Assembly (NCBI GenBank): GCA_937908275.1
Contig: CALERA010000179.1
Location: 1-8,129, forward strand
Origin: an uncultured Desulfarculaceae bacterium
Lineage (GTDB): Bacteria; Desulfobacterota; Desulfarculia; Desulfarculales; Desulfarculaceae
Length of the DNA stretch: 8,129 nt
Direction of reading: 5' to 3'
Shown here: piece by piece, positions 1-5,822 of the stretch
Layout: each line of letters opens with the position of its first letter
How positions within the stretch are numbered: the first letter of the stretch is position 1
Program-made: the position numbers and the translations under genes
Notes under the pieces: model-generated
Seen by the model: only the letters and a program-made list of their open reading frames with translations
What the model was told of the DNA's origin: nothing
The model's database searches: none

Positions 1-39
1 AAGGCGGTCCCGGGCCTGCATGGTTGATAGGCTGGGCAT
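1..39 (-). CDS. Start of a phage head gene, cut by the window edge (gpW-like by position)
   Basis: An ATG at 39-37 sits 7 bp behind a near-perfect ribosome binding site (AGGAGGT at 53-47). It opens a frame that continues off the left edge. Only 13 residues are visible: MPSLSTMQARDRL. They are too few for a family call. In lambda-type phages the large terminase gene is followed by the small head-tail joining gene W and then the portal gene, so a short joining protein, or a small protein of that slot, is the inference from gene order. The strong ribosome binding site suggests high expression, as expected for a structural protein. Existence of the gene is well supported; its identity is not. Confidence 0.6.
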   Translation of the reverse strand, partial: MPSLSTMQARDRL

Positions 40-46
40 GACTCTC

Positions 47-53
47 ACCTCCT
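47..53 (-). promoter_or_regulatory. Strong ribosome binding site for the left-edge gene
   Basis: On the minus strand the sequence reads AGGAGGT, complementary to the 3' end of 16S rRNA over seven bases. It lies 7 bp before the ATG at 39. It is the strongest such site I see in the window and fixes the start of the truncated gene. Confidence 0.75.
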
Positions 54-58
54 GCCTA

Positions 59-87
59 ACTGTACGTTTTGGCGGTTTTGGAGTCAA
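59..87 (-). promoter_or_regulatory. Candidate sigma70 promoter before the head genes
   Basis: On the minus strand TTGACT (87-82) and TACAGT (64-59) are separated by exactly 17 bp, close to the -35 and -10 consensus. The spacer holds two copies of CCAAAAC (in + coordinates 75-81 and 66-72) 9 bp apart, which could be contacted by a regulator. The predicted start, near base 52, would fall inside the ribosome binding site at 53-47, leaving almost no leader. That weakens the call, and the match could be chance in the relatively A+T-rich 104-bp gap. The neighbouring HTH protein encoded at 144-371 is an obvious candidate regulator, by inference only. Confidence 0.35.
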
Positions 88-143
88 GCGGTTTACTGAA
101 AGCTCAGGCGGACCCGAACGGGGCTGTTCCGCGACATGCGCCC

Positions 144-371
144 TCATTCCAGCCACTTCTCCGTCCTCCCCGCCGCCAGGTCCTTGTAGAAGGCCTCCAG
201 CTTCTCCGGGTCGCCGATCCAGCGGCCGCTCTCCAGGCTGATCGGCATGCCGGGGTAGTTGCGCTTGTGTTTGAGGACCGTGGCCGCACTGAAGCCCACG
301 AACTCGGTGATCTCCTTCATACCATTGAGAAAAGCTGCCTTAAGCATCTGCTGAGGCTCCTTCTTTACCAT
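144..371 (-). CDS. Small helix-turn-helix protein downstream of the terminase
   Basis: This 75-residue protein begins with a Lys-rich segment. Residues about 19-40 (KEITEFVGFSAATVLKHKR) read as a helix-turn-helix: a helix with a hydrophobic core, a turn at G26-F27-S28, and a basic recognition helix. The following segment (about 41-55, ending GRWIGDP) could be a wing, and a final helix follows (KLEAFYKDLAAG). The layout resembles MerR/AlpA/excisionase-type small DNA-binding proteins, although no family is assigned. The ATG at 371 overlaps the terminase stop by 7 bp. AGGGAG lies 9 bp upstream inside the terminase gene, indicating translation from the same mRNA. In lambda this slot is occupied by the joining gene W, so a DNA-binding protein here is unusual. 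It may regulate the next transcription unit or assist packaging. Confidence 0.75.
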   Translation of the reverse strand: MVKKEPQQMLKAAFLNGMKEITEFVGFSAATVLKHKRNYPGMPISLESGRWIGDPEKLEAFYKDLAAGRTEKWLE

Positions 372-2248
372 CGGCTATGACTCCCTGTCAGAGGTTGGTT
401 GGTGTGGGTCTCTTCTTCCGGCTCCGGGGCTTCCGGGGCCATGTAGCGGACGCCCAGGTAATCGGCACAGACCAACTGGAGGACCTCGCAGTCCAGGTAG
501 TGGTTGTCCCGGTCGCGCGGGTTTTCCCAGTGACCCGCGTCGTCCTTGGTTTCGGCGCAGAGCTGCCGGGCGTAGTCGTGCAGCAGGCCGGGCGTCCGGG
601 GATCGGCCGGGGCTTGGCCGTCCTGCCAGTTGGAATGCAGATGCCAGGCGCCGGGATCGGCCGGGCCAATGCGCAGCTTCCCTTCCAGCAGGTCGTTCTT
701 GTAATAGGTGGTGTTCACGTTGAAACAGACCAGGCCCGGGTGGGTGTCCACCGTCTTCTGGCTAAAGGGCTTGAGGTTTACAGTCTGAAAGCCTTTGCTC
801 GCGCGCATGGGCGGATGGACCTGGCACCAGTCGTAAACCTCGCGCTGCATCGCGCCGTCGCCGGCATCCACCAGGCCAAAGGCGATCACGCAGCCCTGGC
901 CCTGGGGGTCGCGGTAGTGGTCGTAAAAGAGGACCTTCTCCACTCCGGCCCAGGAGTCTACGTAGGCCGCGCGGACCAGCCAGGACTCGCGCTCCGGGCC
1001 GGCGGCCCAAGCCCGGATGGTGATGTAGAAGCCCGAGCGCTGCACGTCCACGCAGGCGGTCAGGAGCACCGCGTCGGCCGGCACCAGGCCCGGGGGGCGG
1101 TCGTCGCACAAGCTAAGGATCAAATCCTCGGAGCGGGCGGCCTGCTCACTGCGATAAGGCAGGGCCAGCATCTTGTTGAACAGCGTCACCTCGGCCTTGG
1201 GGTCCTTCTGGGCCTTGATGAACTGGGCGGCGATCTTGCCCAGGCTCACGAAGGGGCTGTGGAAGGCGCTGAAATGGAAGCCCACCTTGATCGGCCGGGC
1301 CACCGGTTCGCAGGGCTCCCACCACTGCGCCCGGGAGTTCCAGCGCTGGGGCTGGTAGCCGCCGTTCTGCACCGCCAGGCGGCGCTCCAGGCGGCCCCAA
1401 GGCCCCTGGCAGAGCTGGCACTCGTACCAGGCCAGGTCCTCGCCCTCGATGCGATCCGGCTGGCCGGCCAGGTCCTCGTCCCAGCGCAGTTGCTCGGGCC
1501 GCATGATCACCAACCCGCCGCAATGCGGGCATTTGGCCATGTAGACCCGGACCTCCTGGCACTTGAGCAGATTTTCCCAGCCCGGTGCGTCCTCCAGGGT
1601 GGTGGTGGTCACCCCCAGCACCTTGCTGGTGAAGCCGAAAGTCGTGGTGCGGGCCCGGGCCAGGTCCACCGCGTCCATGCTGTCCTTGCGCGGCACCGGC
1701 CACAGGTCCACCTCGTCCAGGAAGACTTGCGGGATGGGGAAAGACGCCAGGGTCGCCTCCGAGCGCGGCCAGCCCATGTAGGTCATGGAGGCCTGAAGGT
1801 GGAGCTCATAGTTGCCCAGGCTGAGCGGCGAGCCGGTCATCAGCTCGCTGAGGGCGGGCGAGGCCTTGACGATGCGCTGTAGGCGCTCCTTGCTGACCCG
1901 CACCGCGCTCTTCTCGTCGGCCATCACGAACAAGGCCCAGGCCTGGTCGTAGTGCTGGCCGTAGGCCCAGCAGTTGTAGACGATCTGGGTCTTGCCGCCC
2001 TGCAAGGGTCCGATGACCCAGACCTCGCGCACGTGGGGCAGGCCCCAGGTGTCCATGGGCTCCACCAGGTAGGGCGTGTGCTCGTTGCGCCAATCGCCCT
2101 TCCAGGGGCCGTCGGTCACCGCCCGGTGGCGCTCGGCCCACTGCGAGACGGTCAGGGGCTCCTTCTGGAGCCAGGCCTCGATTTCCCCTGGCGTGAGCTT
2201 CACCGCCGGGAAGAGCTCTTCCTGGGCCAGCAGGGCTTGCAGGCTCAT
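365..2248 (-). CDS. terL: Phage terminase large subunit, GpA family (packaging ATPase and nuclease)
   Basis: This enzyme cuts concatemeric phage DNA and pumps it into the prohead. Its 627 residues match the usual GpA length (lambda gpA is about 640). The ATPase domain has a Walker A-like P-loop at 80-88 (GPLQGGKTQ), a Walker B with catalytic Glu at 175-181 (VFLDEVD), and a Ser/Thr-rich stretch near 213-217 (VTTTT) suggesting the coupling motif. A zinc-binding pair follows, C240-x2-C243 and C277-x2-C280. The nuclease domain shows the expected acidic positions D401 (ACVDVQ), D461 (LVDAGDG) and D586 in the DNHYLDC block. No frameshift or missing motif is visible, so it looks functional. The start ATG shares ATGA with the stop of the small subunit gene, so the two are probably translationally coupled. 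GpA-type terminases are typical of cos-type lambda-like phages and of some Mu- and P2-related prophages. Confidence 0.96.
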   Translation of the reverse strand: MSLQALLAQEELFPAVKLTPGEIEAWLQKEPLTVSQWAERHRAVTDGPWKGDWRNEHTPYLVEPMDTWGLPHVREVWVIGPLQGGKTQIVYNCWAYGQHYDQAWALFVMADEKSAVRVSKERLQRIVKASPALSELMTGSPLSLGNYELHLQASMTYMGWPRSEATLASFPIPQVFLDEVDLWPVPRKDSMDAVDLARARTTTFGFTSKVLGVTTTTLEDAPGWENLLKCQEVRVYMAKCPHCGGLVIMRPEQLRWDEDLAGQPDRIEGEDLAWYECQLCQGPWGRLERRLAVQNGGYQPQRWNSRAQWWEPCEPVARPIKVGFHFSAFHSPFVSLGKIAAQFIKAQKDPKAEVTLFNKMLALPYRSEQAARSEDLILSLCDDRPPGLVPADAVLLTACVDVQRSGFYITIRAWAAGPERESWLVRAAYVDSWAGVEKVLFYDHYRDPQGQGCVIAFGLVDAGDGAMQREVYDWCQVHPPMRASKGFQTVNLKPFSQKTVDTHPGLVCFNVNTTYYKNDLLEGKLRIGPADPGAWHLHSNWQDGQAPADPRTPGLLHDYARQLCAETKDDAGHWENPRDRDNHYLDCEVLQLVCADYLGVRYMAPEAPEPEEETHTNQPLTGSHSRW

Positions 2249-2973
2249 GCCGGGTCCCCCTGCTCACCGGTCAGGCTGATTTCGCCTTGGATTGCGTAGC
2301 GGTTCAGCCAGCGCTCGGTATGGCGCTCGACAAAGGCCAGGGCCTCGGGTGCCTGTGCGGGATCGCCGCCCACCAGGTGGATCAGGTCCTCCACGTAGAG
2401 CCGGTTGAAGTTCTGCATGTCGGCCTTGAGCAGGCGCGCCCGGGCCGCCATCTCGCGCTCGTGTTGCTCTTTGGTGATGTACTTGCCCTCCAGGATTTCC
2501 TGTTGCAGGCGCATCTTGGCGGCCTGGACCTCGGCCCGCTCGATCTCGGCCAGGGCCTTGCGCTCCTGGAGGGCTTCCAGCTTCTCCGAGCCCGCGCCGT
2601 CCTTGCGCTTGAGGGTGTTTTGGGCGTAGCGCAGCAAATCAGCCTCGTGATAGAGGCCATCGGCGCGGGGGTTGATCAGGTTGCGGGTGTGGTGGTTGTA
2701 AATCGTGCTGTCGCTGATCTTCCAGCCCTGCTCACGCAGCCAGGCGGCGGCCTGGTTGAGGTTCTTGAAGGTCCGCGCGGCGGGATAGGTCCCGGCCGAG
2801 GCATCCTCCCCGCCGATCCGCGCCCGCAACGCCGCCAGTTGGGCCTCCACCGCCTGGGCCTTGGCCGGGTTGTCGGGGTCCTTGAGGGCCTTTTGCAGGC
2901 TGGCTTGGAGCTCCTGGGCCTGCTTGAGGGCCTCCAGGCCGGACTGGAAGAGGCTATGGCGGTCTTCGGCCAT
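2245..2973 (-). CDS. Phage terminase small subunit (Nu1-like), DNA recognition for packaging
   Basis: The small subunit binds the packaging site and hands DNA to the large subunit. The 242-residue protein has a charged helical N-terminus (about 13-53, probable coiled coil). A winged-helix region follows at about 68-122, whose pattern (LNQAAAWLREQGWKISDSTI, then NPRADGLYHEADLLRYA) is like the Nu1/MerR-type fold of lambda small terminase. Next comes a long Glu/Lys/Ala helix at 129-165 (ERKALAEIERAEVQAAKMRL), typical of these proteins and likely used for oligomerisation. The C-terminal part (about 170-230) should contact the large subunit, with whose gene it overlaps by 4 bp (ATGA). The ATG at 2973 is 3 bp after the preceding stop, with GGGAGG 11 bp upstream. 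Assignment rests on this architecture and on position directly before a GpA large subunit. Confidence 0.85.
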   Translation of the reverse strand: MAEDRHSLFQSGLEALKQAQELQASLQKALKDPDNPAKAQAVEAQLAALRARIGGEDASAGTYPAARTFKNLNQAAAWLREQGWKISDSTIYNHHTRNLINPRADGLYHEADLLRYAQNTLKRKDGAGSEKLEALQERKALAEIERAEVQAAKMRLQQEILEGKYITKEQHEREMAARARLLKADMQNFNRLYVEDLIHLVGGDPAQAPEALAFVERHTERWLNRYAIQGEISLTGEQGDPA

Positions 2974-2976
2974 GCG

Positions 2977-3408
2977 TTAAGCTGCCTCCCGCCAGCGCGC
3001 GCGCCAGCGGCGGATGGTTTCGGCGCTGACCTGGAGCCGCTGGGCTATGGCGCGGTCGTCCAGGCCGGCCAGGGCCAGCAGGCAGAGCAGGACATAGCGG
3101 CGCGGGTCTAGGCTGGACTTGCTCAGGATGGTGTTGGTCAGGGGGGTGCACCAACGGCCGCAGTCCGGGCAGCGCAGGCGGCCCAGAGCTTGCCAGGTGG
3201 CGGCCTGAGCCGGGCTGGTCAAGGCCCGACCACACCAGCGGCAATGCGGACCCTGGGGATGCAGGGCTTGCAGGAACCAGGCTTGGCAGGAATGGCTATC
3301 AAGCCAGATCTCCCCCAGGGCCGTGAGGACCGCCCCGGGCAAGGGCGGGGCCGGCTTGCCGCTGGGGTGGCGTGGGCTAACTAGTGCTGTAGACTTGGTA
3401 AATTCCAT
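2977..3408 (-). CDS. Zinc-ribbon plus helix-turn-helix DNA-binding protein, possible late regulator
   Basis: This 143-residue protein has two CxxC pairs, C56-R-W-C59 and C80-P-D-C83, giving a four-Cys zinc ribbon. A hydrophobic segment follows (YVLLCLLALAGL, 105-116) that packs before a helix-turn-helix at about 117-138 (DDRAIAQRLQVSAETIRRW). The order 'C-x2-C-G, T-x-T-I-L, basic residues, hydrophobic helix, HTH' strongly recalls the N-terminal DNA-binding part of IS1595-like transposases. No DDE catalytic domain follows, so it cannot be a working transposase. It sits between the replication genes and the terminase, where lambda-like phages keep the late regulator (lambda Q also carries a zinc-binding motif). 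It lies 3 bp before the terminase small subunit gene. The late-regulator role is inferred from position only; a packaging accessory role is equally open. The ATG at 3408 has a weak upstream GGA. Confidence 0.75.
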   Translation of the reverse strand: MEFTKSTALVSPRHPSGKPAPPLPGAVLTALGEIWLDSHSCQAWFLQALHPQGPHCRWCGRALTSPAQAATWQALGRLRCPDCGRWCTPLTNTILSKSSLDPRRYVLLCLLALAGLDDRAIAQRLQVSAETIRRWRARWREAA

Positions 3409-3661
3409 TTTTCCAACCCAGTTTTCATCTCAACCCTGGCCGTCCACCGGGGTCTTCCCGACCCGCTAGGGGCACCCCCCGGGGAAGGACCCGCCGCCGG
3501 CCCGGCCGGGTCAGCGCCTCGGGCCGCCCGGCCGCTGGTCTGGGGCTTGGCCCCGCTGGATTCGCTCCCGGCTTGCGTCCGCCAAGCTGGCCTGGTCAAT
3601 AGCCGGGACGCTCAGGCCTCATGAATGTTTGCCTTTCACCCCTTCATGACGCCTTTGGCCT
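3409..3661 (-). other. 253-bp GC-rich intergenic region with hairpins, between replication and late genes
   Basis: No convincing gene is seen here. A 72-codon minus frame (3381-3599) starts with TTG, lacks a clear ribosome binding site, has Arg/Gly/Pro-rich low-information sequence and runs into the next gene, so I do not call it. Visible dyads are: 3615-3625 with 3643-3653 (core TCATGAA/TTCATGA, 10 of 11 paired, loop 17); 3542-3554 (GGGGC-TTG-GCCCC); and 3450-3464 (GGGTC-TTCCC-GACCC). None is followed by a T-run, so no classical terminator is claimed. By position this is where a late promoter, an antitermination site or a cos site could lie. Confidence 0.5.
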
Positions 3662-4651
3662 TTATTCCCGCCGGACCTCCAGCCGGTTGGCCTTGCGCCA
3701 GGCCTGGGCGGAGCGGATCAGCATGGACGCCCACCACCCGGCCGGGTTGTCCAGGTCCTTGCGCCGGGTGCGGTGCATCCGCCAGACCACCTCGAAGACC
3801 TCGTTCAGCCCCGTCGCGCTCAGGCCGCACAGGGCCTCCAGGAGGGTCCGGTTCAGCTCCGGCCGCTCCCAGGCGTCAATCCGGCCCAGGTGGTGCCGGG
3901 CGGCCTGCTCCCGGCGCAGGCGCTCCGGGCTTTGACCAACAGCAACAGCAGCATCCGGACCGGAAGACGCGGACGGGCCTTCCACGTCCGGCCTGATTGG
4001 CACGACGTTTGCGCTTTTGTTGTTGTTGGTACGTAATAAAAAACCAGGATCGGGAAGAGAAGAGCCTTGCTTACCAGGTATATCTAGAAATAACTCTTGT
4101 TCCTTTAAGGGGGGTCCAGGGGGGGACGAAAATTCGCCCGCCAAACGGCCATTTTTGGCCGGAAAATTCGCCCCTGACCTGCCAAATTTGGCCGAATCCT
4201 GGTCTTGTGACCTGCCATTTTTGGCAGGTGACTCGTCGTTTCGCGGGTGACCTGCCATTTTTGGCAGATCACTTTGCGTCTTCAGTGACCTGCCATTTTT
4301 GGCCGGAAGTCCGCCGCCCGGTCCGTCCGGCCGCCAGATGCTGATGACTGCGGTGAAGGCGTGGCTTTCGCGGAAGGTGTTGAGGTAGCCCTCGTCCCGG
4401 AGCTGGGCCAGGTGGCGGCGCACGGTGCGCTCAGGCAGGCCCAGGGCCTCGCAGAGCTCATCCACCCGCACCGGGGAGCCGGCCCGCACCTCCCGGCTGT
4501 AGGGGCCGCCGGCCGGGTCGGTCTGGTTCCAGAGCCAGAGAAACACCCATACCGCCCCGCCCATGCGGGCCAGGTGCTCCGGGCTCAGGAGCCAGGCGGG
4601 CAGATTCAGGCTGTCGGACCGGGGCGCGGGGTCCAAGAGGCCACCATCCAA
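3662..4651 (-). CDS. Phage replication initiator of lambda-O-like architecture (winged helix, intragenic origin)
   Basis: The protein should bind the origin iterons and load replication proteins. Of 329 residues, about 15-108 form a winged-helix domain: a helix-rich start (LNLPAWLLSPEHLARMGGAV), an HTH at 63-90 (VDELCEALGLPERTVRRHLA, then LRDEGYL) and a beta wing (HAFTAVISIWRP). Residues about 110-245 are a flexible Gly/Pro/Ser/Asn-rich linker containing PAKNGRS-type repeats, the translation of DNA iterons. A helical basic C-terminal domain (about 246-329, ending WWASMLIRSAQAWRKANRLE) would be the partner-binding part. Lambda O has the same order of N-terminal DNA-binding domain, iteron-bearing middle and C-terminal partner domain. 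The start is uncertain: TTG at 4651 fits the frame; a TTG at 4636 is possible, and ATG at 4564 would cut the HTH domain short. The gene follows dnaN by 58 bp. The direct sequence link to O is inferred, not tested. Confidence 0.8.
   Translation of the reverse strand: MDGGLLDPAPRSDSLNLPAWLLSPEHLARMGGAVWVFLWLWNQTDPAGGPYSREVRAGSPVRVDELCEALGLPERTVRRHLAQLRDEGYLNTFRESHAFTAVISIWRPDGPGGGLPAKNGRSLKTQSDLPKMAGHPRNDESPAKNGRSQDQDSAKFGRSGANFPAKNGRLAGEFSSPPGPPLKEQELFLDIPGKQGSSLPDPGFLLRTNNNKSANVVPIRPDVEGPSASSGPDAAVAVGQSPERLRREQAARHHLGRIDAWERPELNRTLLEALCGLSATGLNEVFEVVWRMHRTRRKDLDNPAGWWASMLIRSAQAWRKANRLEVRRE
4128..4173. repeat. 12-bp direct repeats flanking the outer iteron
   Basis: GAAAATTCGCCC occurs at 4128-4139 and again at 4162-4173, 34 bp apart, bracketing the degenerate iteron nearest the A+T-rich stretch. 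The 34-bp offset puts the two copies in different reading frames of the initiator gene, so the repetition is not explained by a repeated peptide. It may be a secondary protein site or a relic of array duplication. Confidence 0.6.
4141..4306. repeat. Array of five iterons (initiator binding sites)
   Basis: The unit GTGACCTGCCATTTTTGGC is exact at 4207-4225, 4247-4265 and 4285-4303. It is degenerate at 4174-4192 (16 of 19) and 4141-4159 (14 of 19). Each unit is a dyad around GCCA-NNNN-TGGC. The best is ACCTGCCA-TTTT-TGGCAGGT at 4210-4229, perfect over 8 bp per arm; the copy at 4247-4272 pairs 10 of 11 bp per arm. Start-to-start distances are 33, 33, 40 and 38 bp. Since 40 and 38 are not multiples of three, the fourth copy is read in another frame (DLPKMAGH instead of SPAKNGRS), which argues for selection on DNA sequence. 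Confidence 0.85.
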
Positions 4652-4709
4652 GCAGCAAAGCCCCGGCGCGATAGGCGCGTCAGGGGATGAAGAGTTATCG
4701 GGCCGGGCC

Positions 4710-5822
4710 TCAGAGCCGCATGGGCATGATCAGGAACAGGGCCCCGGAATCGCCCTGGCCGGTGATGACCAGGGGGGTGAAGCCGTCGTTCAGGCCTAGC
4801 TCCACTTCATCGCTGCGCAGGTGCTCCAGGGCGTCCAGCAGGTAGTGGGCGTCCAGGCACATCTTGATGGCCTGGCCGCAGGTGGCCTCCAGCTTCTCCA
4901 GGCCGTCGCCAAGCTCCGCGCCCGAGGCGCGCACGGACAAGGCCTCGGGCGCTAGCTCCAGGTCCAGGGCGTTGAGCTGGTTGGCCATGATCGCCACCCG
5001 GCGCACCGCCGCCACCAGCTCCGGCCGGCGCACGGTGGCCTTGATGCTGGTGGCCTTGGGGATCACGGACTGATAGCTGGGGTAGCCGCTTTCGACATCC
5101 AGGCGCACCATCACCTGGCGGCCGTCCTTGACCAGGGCCGCCAGGTCCTTGCTGAGGCGTAGCTCGACCTCACCGGACTTGCGGCCCAGCAGGGTGCGCA
5201 TGGCCAACACCCCATCCCGGGGGATCATGTAGCGCGCACCGGCCAGGCCCGCGCCCGCGCTGTTGGGCCGGTCCAGCAGGGTCAGGCGGTGGCCATCGGT
5301 GGAGACGAAGCGCAGCTTGGGTTCCTCGCCCGGGGCGGCCTCCAGGAGGGTGCAGCGCAGGTTGAAGCGCTTGTCATCGCCGCTGATGGAAATGCCCACG
5401 GTGTCCAGGACCTCGTCCAGGGCCTCGCCATCCCAGCGCAGGGTTTGGGGGGCCTTGAGCTCCGGCGGGGCGGGAAAGGTCTCGGGGTCCATGGTGGCCA
5501 GGTGGTAGGTGGCCCCGGCCCCGGGCAGCTCCAGGCGCAGGCGCTCGCCGTTGAGGCTCAGCACCACCCAATCGCCCACCGCGGCCCGGGCCAGCTCGGA
5601 AAGCTTCTGGGCCGGGACCAGGACCGCGCCGGGCAGCTCCACCTGGGCCTCCACCCAGCCCTGGTGGCGCACCTCCAGGTTGGTGGCGGCCACGCTCAGG
5701 CGGTCGCCGCTGGCCTCCAGGTGCAACTGGCCCAGGACCGGCAGGGTGGTGCGGCTGATGGAGGCCTTGGCGGCCCAGGCCACCAGGCCGGCAAAGGCCT
5801 CCCGGTTCACGCTAAGCCGCAT
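4710..5822 (-). CDS. dnaN: DNA polymerase III beta subunit (sliding clamp), phage-encoded
   Basis: The clamp is a ring-shaped dimer that tethers replicative polymerase to DNA. The 370-residue length matches the family (about 366). Domain 1 (about 1-125) shows TLPVLGQLHLEA at 26-37 and VAATNLEV at 44-51. Domain 2 holds RFVSTDGHRLTLLDRP at 171-186, and domain 3 starts after YPSYQSVIP (247-255) and ends in IMPMRL. The client-binding cleft residues TDGHRL (175-180), the YPSY/VIP loop and the C-terminal MPMRL are intact, so it should bind polymerase and other clients. The ATG at 5822 has GGGAGG 9 bp upstream and overlaps the preceding gene by 11 bp. A host dnaN normally sits beside dnaA, recF or gyrB; here all neighbours are phage-like and the initiator follows, so this is a phage copy. 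Sequence divergence from host clamps is expected but not measured. Confidence 0.96.
   Translation of the reverse strand: MRLSVNREAFAGLVAWAAKASISRTTLPVLGQLHLEASGDRLSVAATNLEVRHQGWVEAQVELPGAVLVPAQKLSELARAAVGDWVVLSLNGERLRLELPGAGATYHLATMDPETFPAPPELKAPQTLRWDGEALDEVLDTVGISISGDDKRFNLRCTLLEAAPGEEPKLRFVSTDGHRLTLLDRPNSAGAGLAGARYMIPRDGVLAMRTLLGRKSGEVELRLSKDLAALVKDGRQVMVRLDVESGYPSYQSVIPKATSIKATVRRPELVAAVRRVAIMANQLNALDLELAPEALSVRASGAELGDGLEKLEATCGQAIKMCLDAHYLLDALEHLRSDEVELGLNDGFTPLVITGQGDSGALFLIMPMRL

Larger units (their letters stand above)
4012..4306. other. Candidate phage replication origin inside the initiator gene
   Basis: Two elements lie side by side: the iteron array at 4141-4306 and an A+T-rich stretch at about 4012-4110 (60 of the 100 bases 4011-4110 are A or T by hand count, in a strongly GC-rich window). 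The A+T-rich part includes TACGTAATAAAAAA and TATATCTAGAAATAA and would serve as the unwinding element. Relative to gene direction the iterons come first and the A+T-rich part second, the order found in lambda ori within gene O. The 30 bp between them (4111-4140) are a G-run followed by the first GAAAATTCGCCC repeat. That this is an active origin is inferred from structure. Confidence 0.72.

Noticed and set aside
20..380. Plus-strand frames at the left edge (73 and 103 codons)
   Set aside because: They lie opposite the small HTH gene and the strong minus-strand start at 39 and have no ribosome binding site or domain.
377..1882. 501-codon open frame on the plus strand opposite the terminase
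   Set aside because: It is a mirror of the terminase coding strand in GC-rich DNA: Gly/Val/Leu/His/Ala-rich composition, no domain, no ribosome binding site. The terminase motifs on the minus strand are decisive.
2287..3111. 274-codon plus-strand open frame opposite the terminase small subunit
   Set aside because: Low-information Leu/Gly/Val/Gln sequence created by the codon bias of the opposite gene; it also runs through two real minus-strand genes.
2977..3408. Insertion-sequence remnant
   Set aside because: The protein resembles a transposase DNA-binding end, but I see no terminal inverted repeats, no target duplication, and the gene is tightly spaced (3 bp) with the terminase gene, which fits a working phage gene.
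3450..3554. Rho-independent terminator after the initiator
   Set aside because: The hairpins are short and no T-run follows on the minus strand, so termination is not supported.
3381..3599. 72-codon minus-strand frame filling the gap after the initiator
   Set aside because: TTG start without a clear ribosome binding site, Arg/Gly/Pro/Ser-rich sequence with no motif, and a 28-bp overlap into the next gene. More likely non-coding.
4141..4306. CRISPR-like array (regular repeats about 33-40 bp apart)
   Set aside because: Units are 19 bp with only 14-21 bp between them, are strongly dyad-symmetric around TTTT, and lie within a coding gene without cas genes. They fit iterons, not CRISPR.
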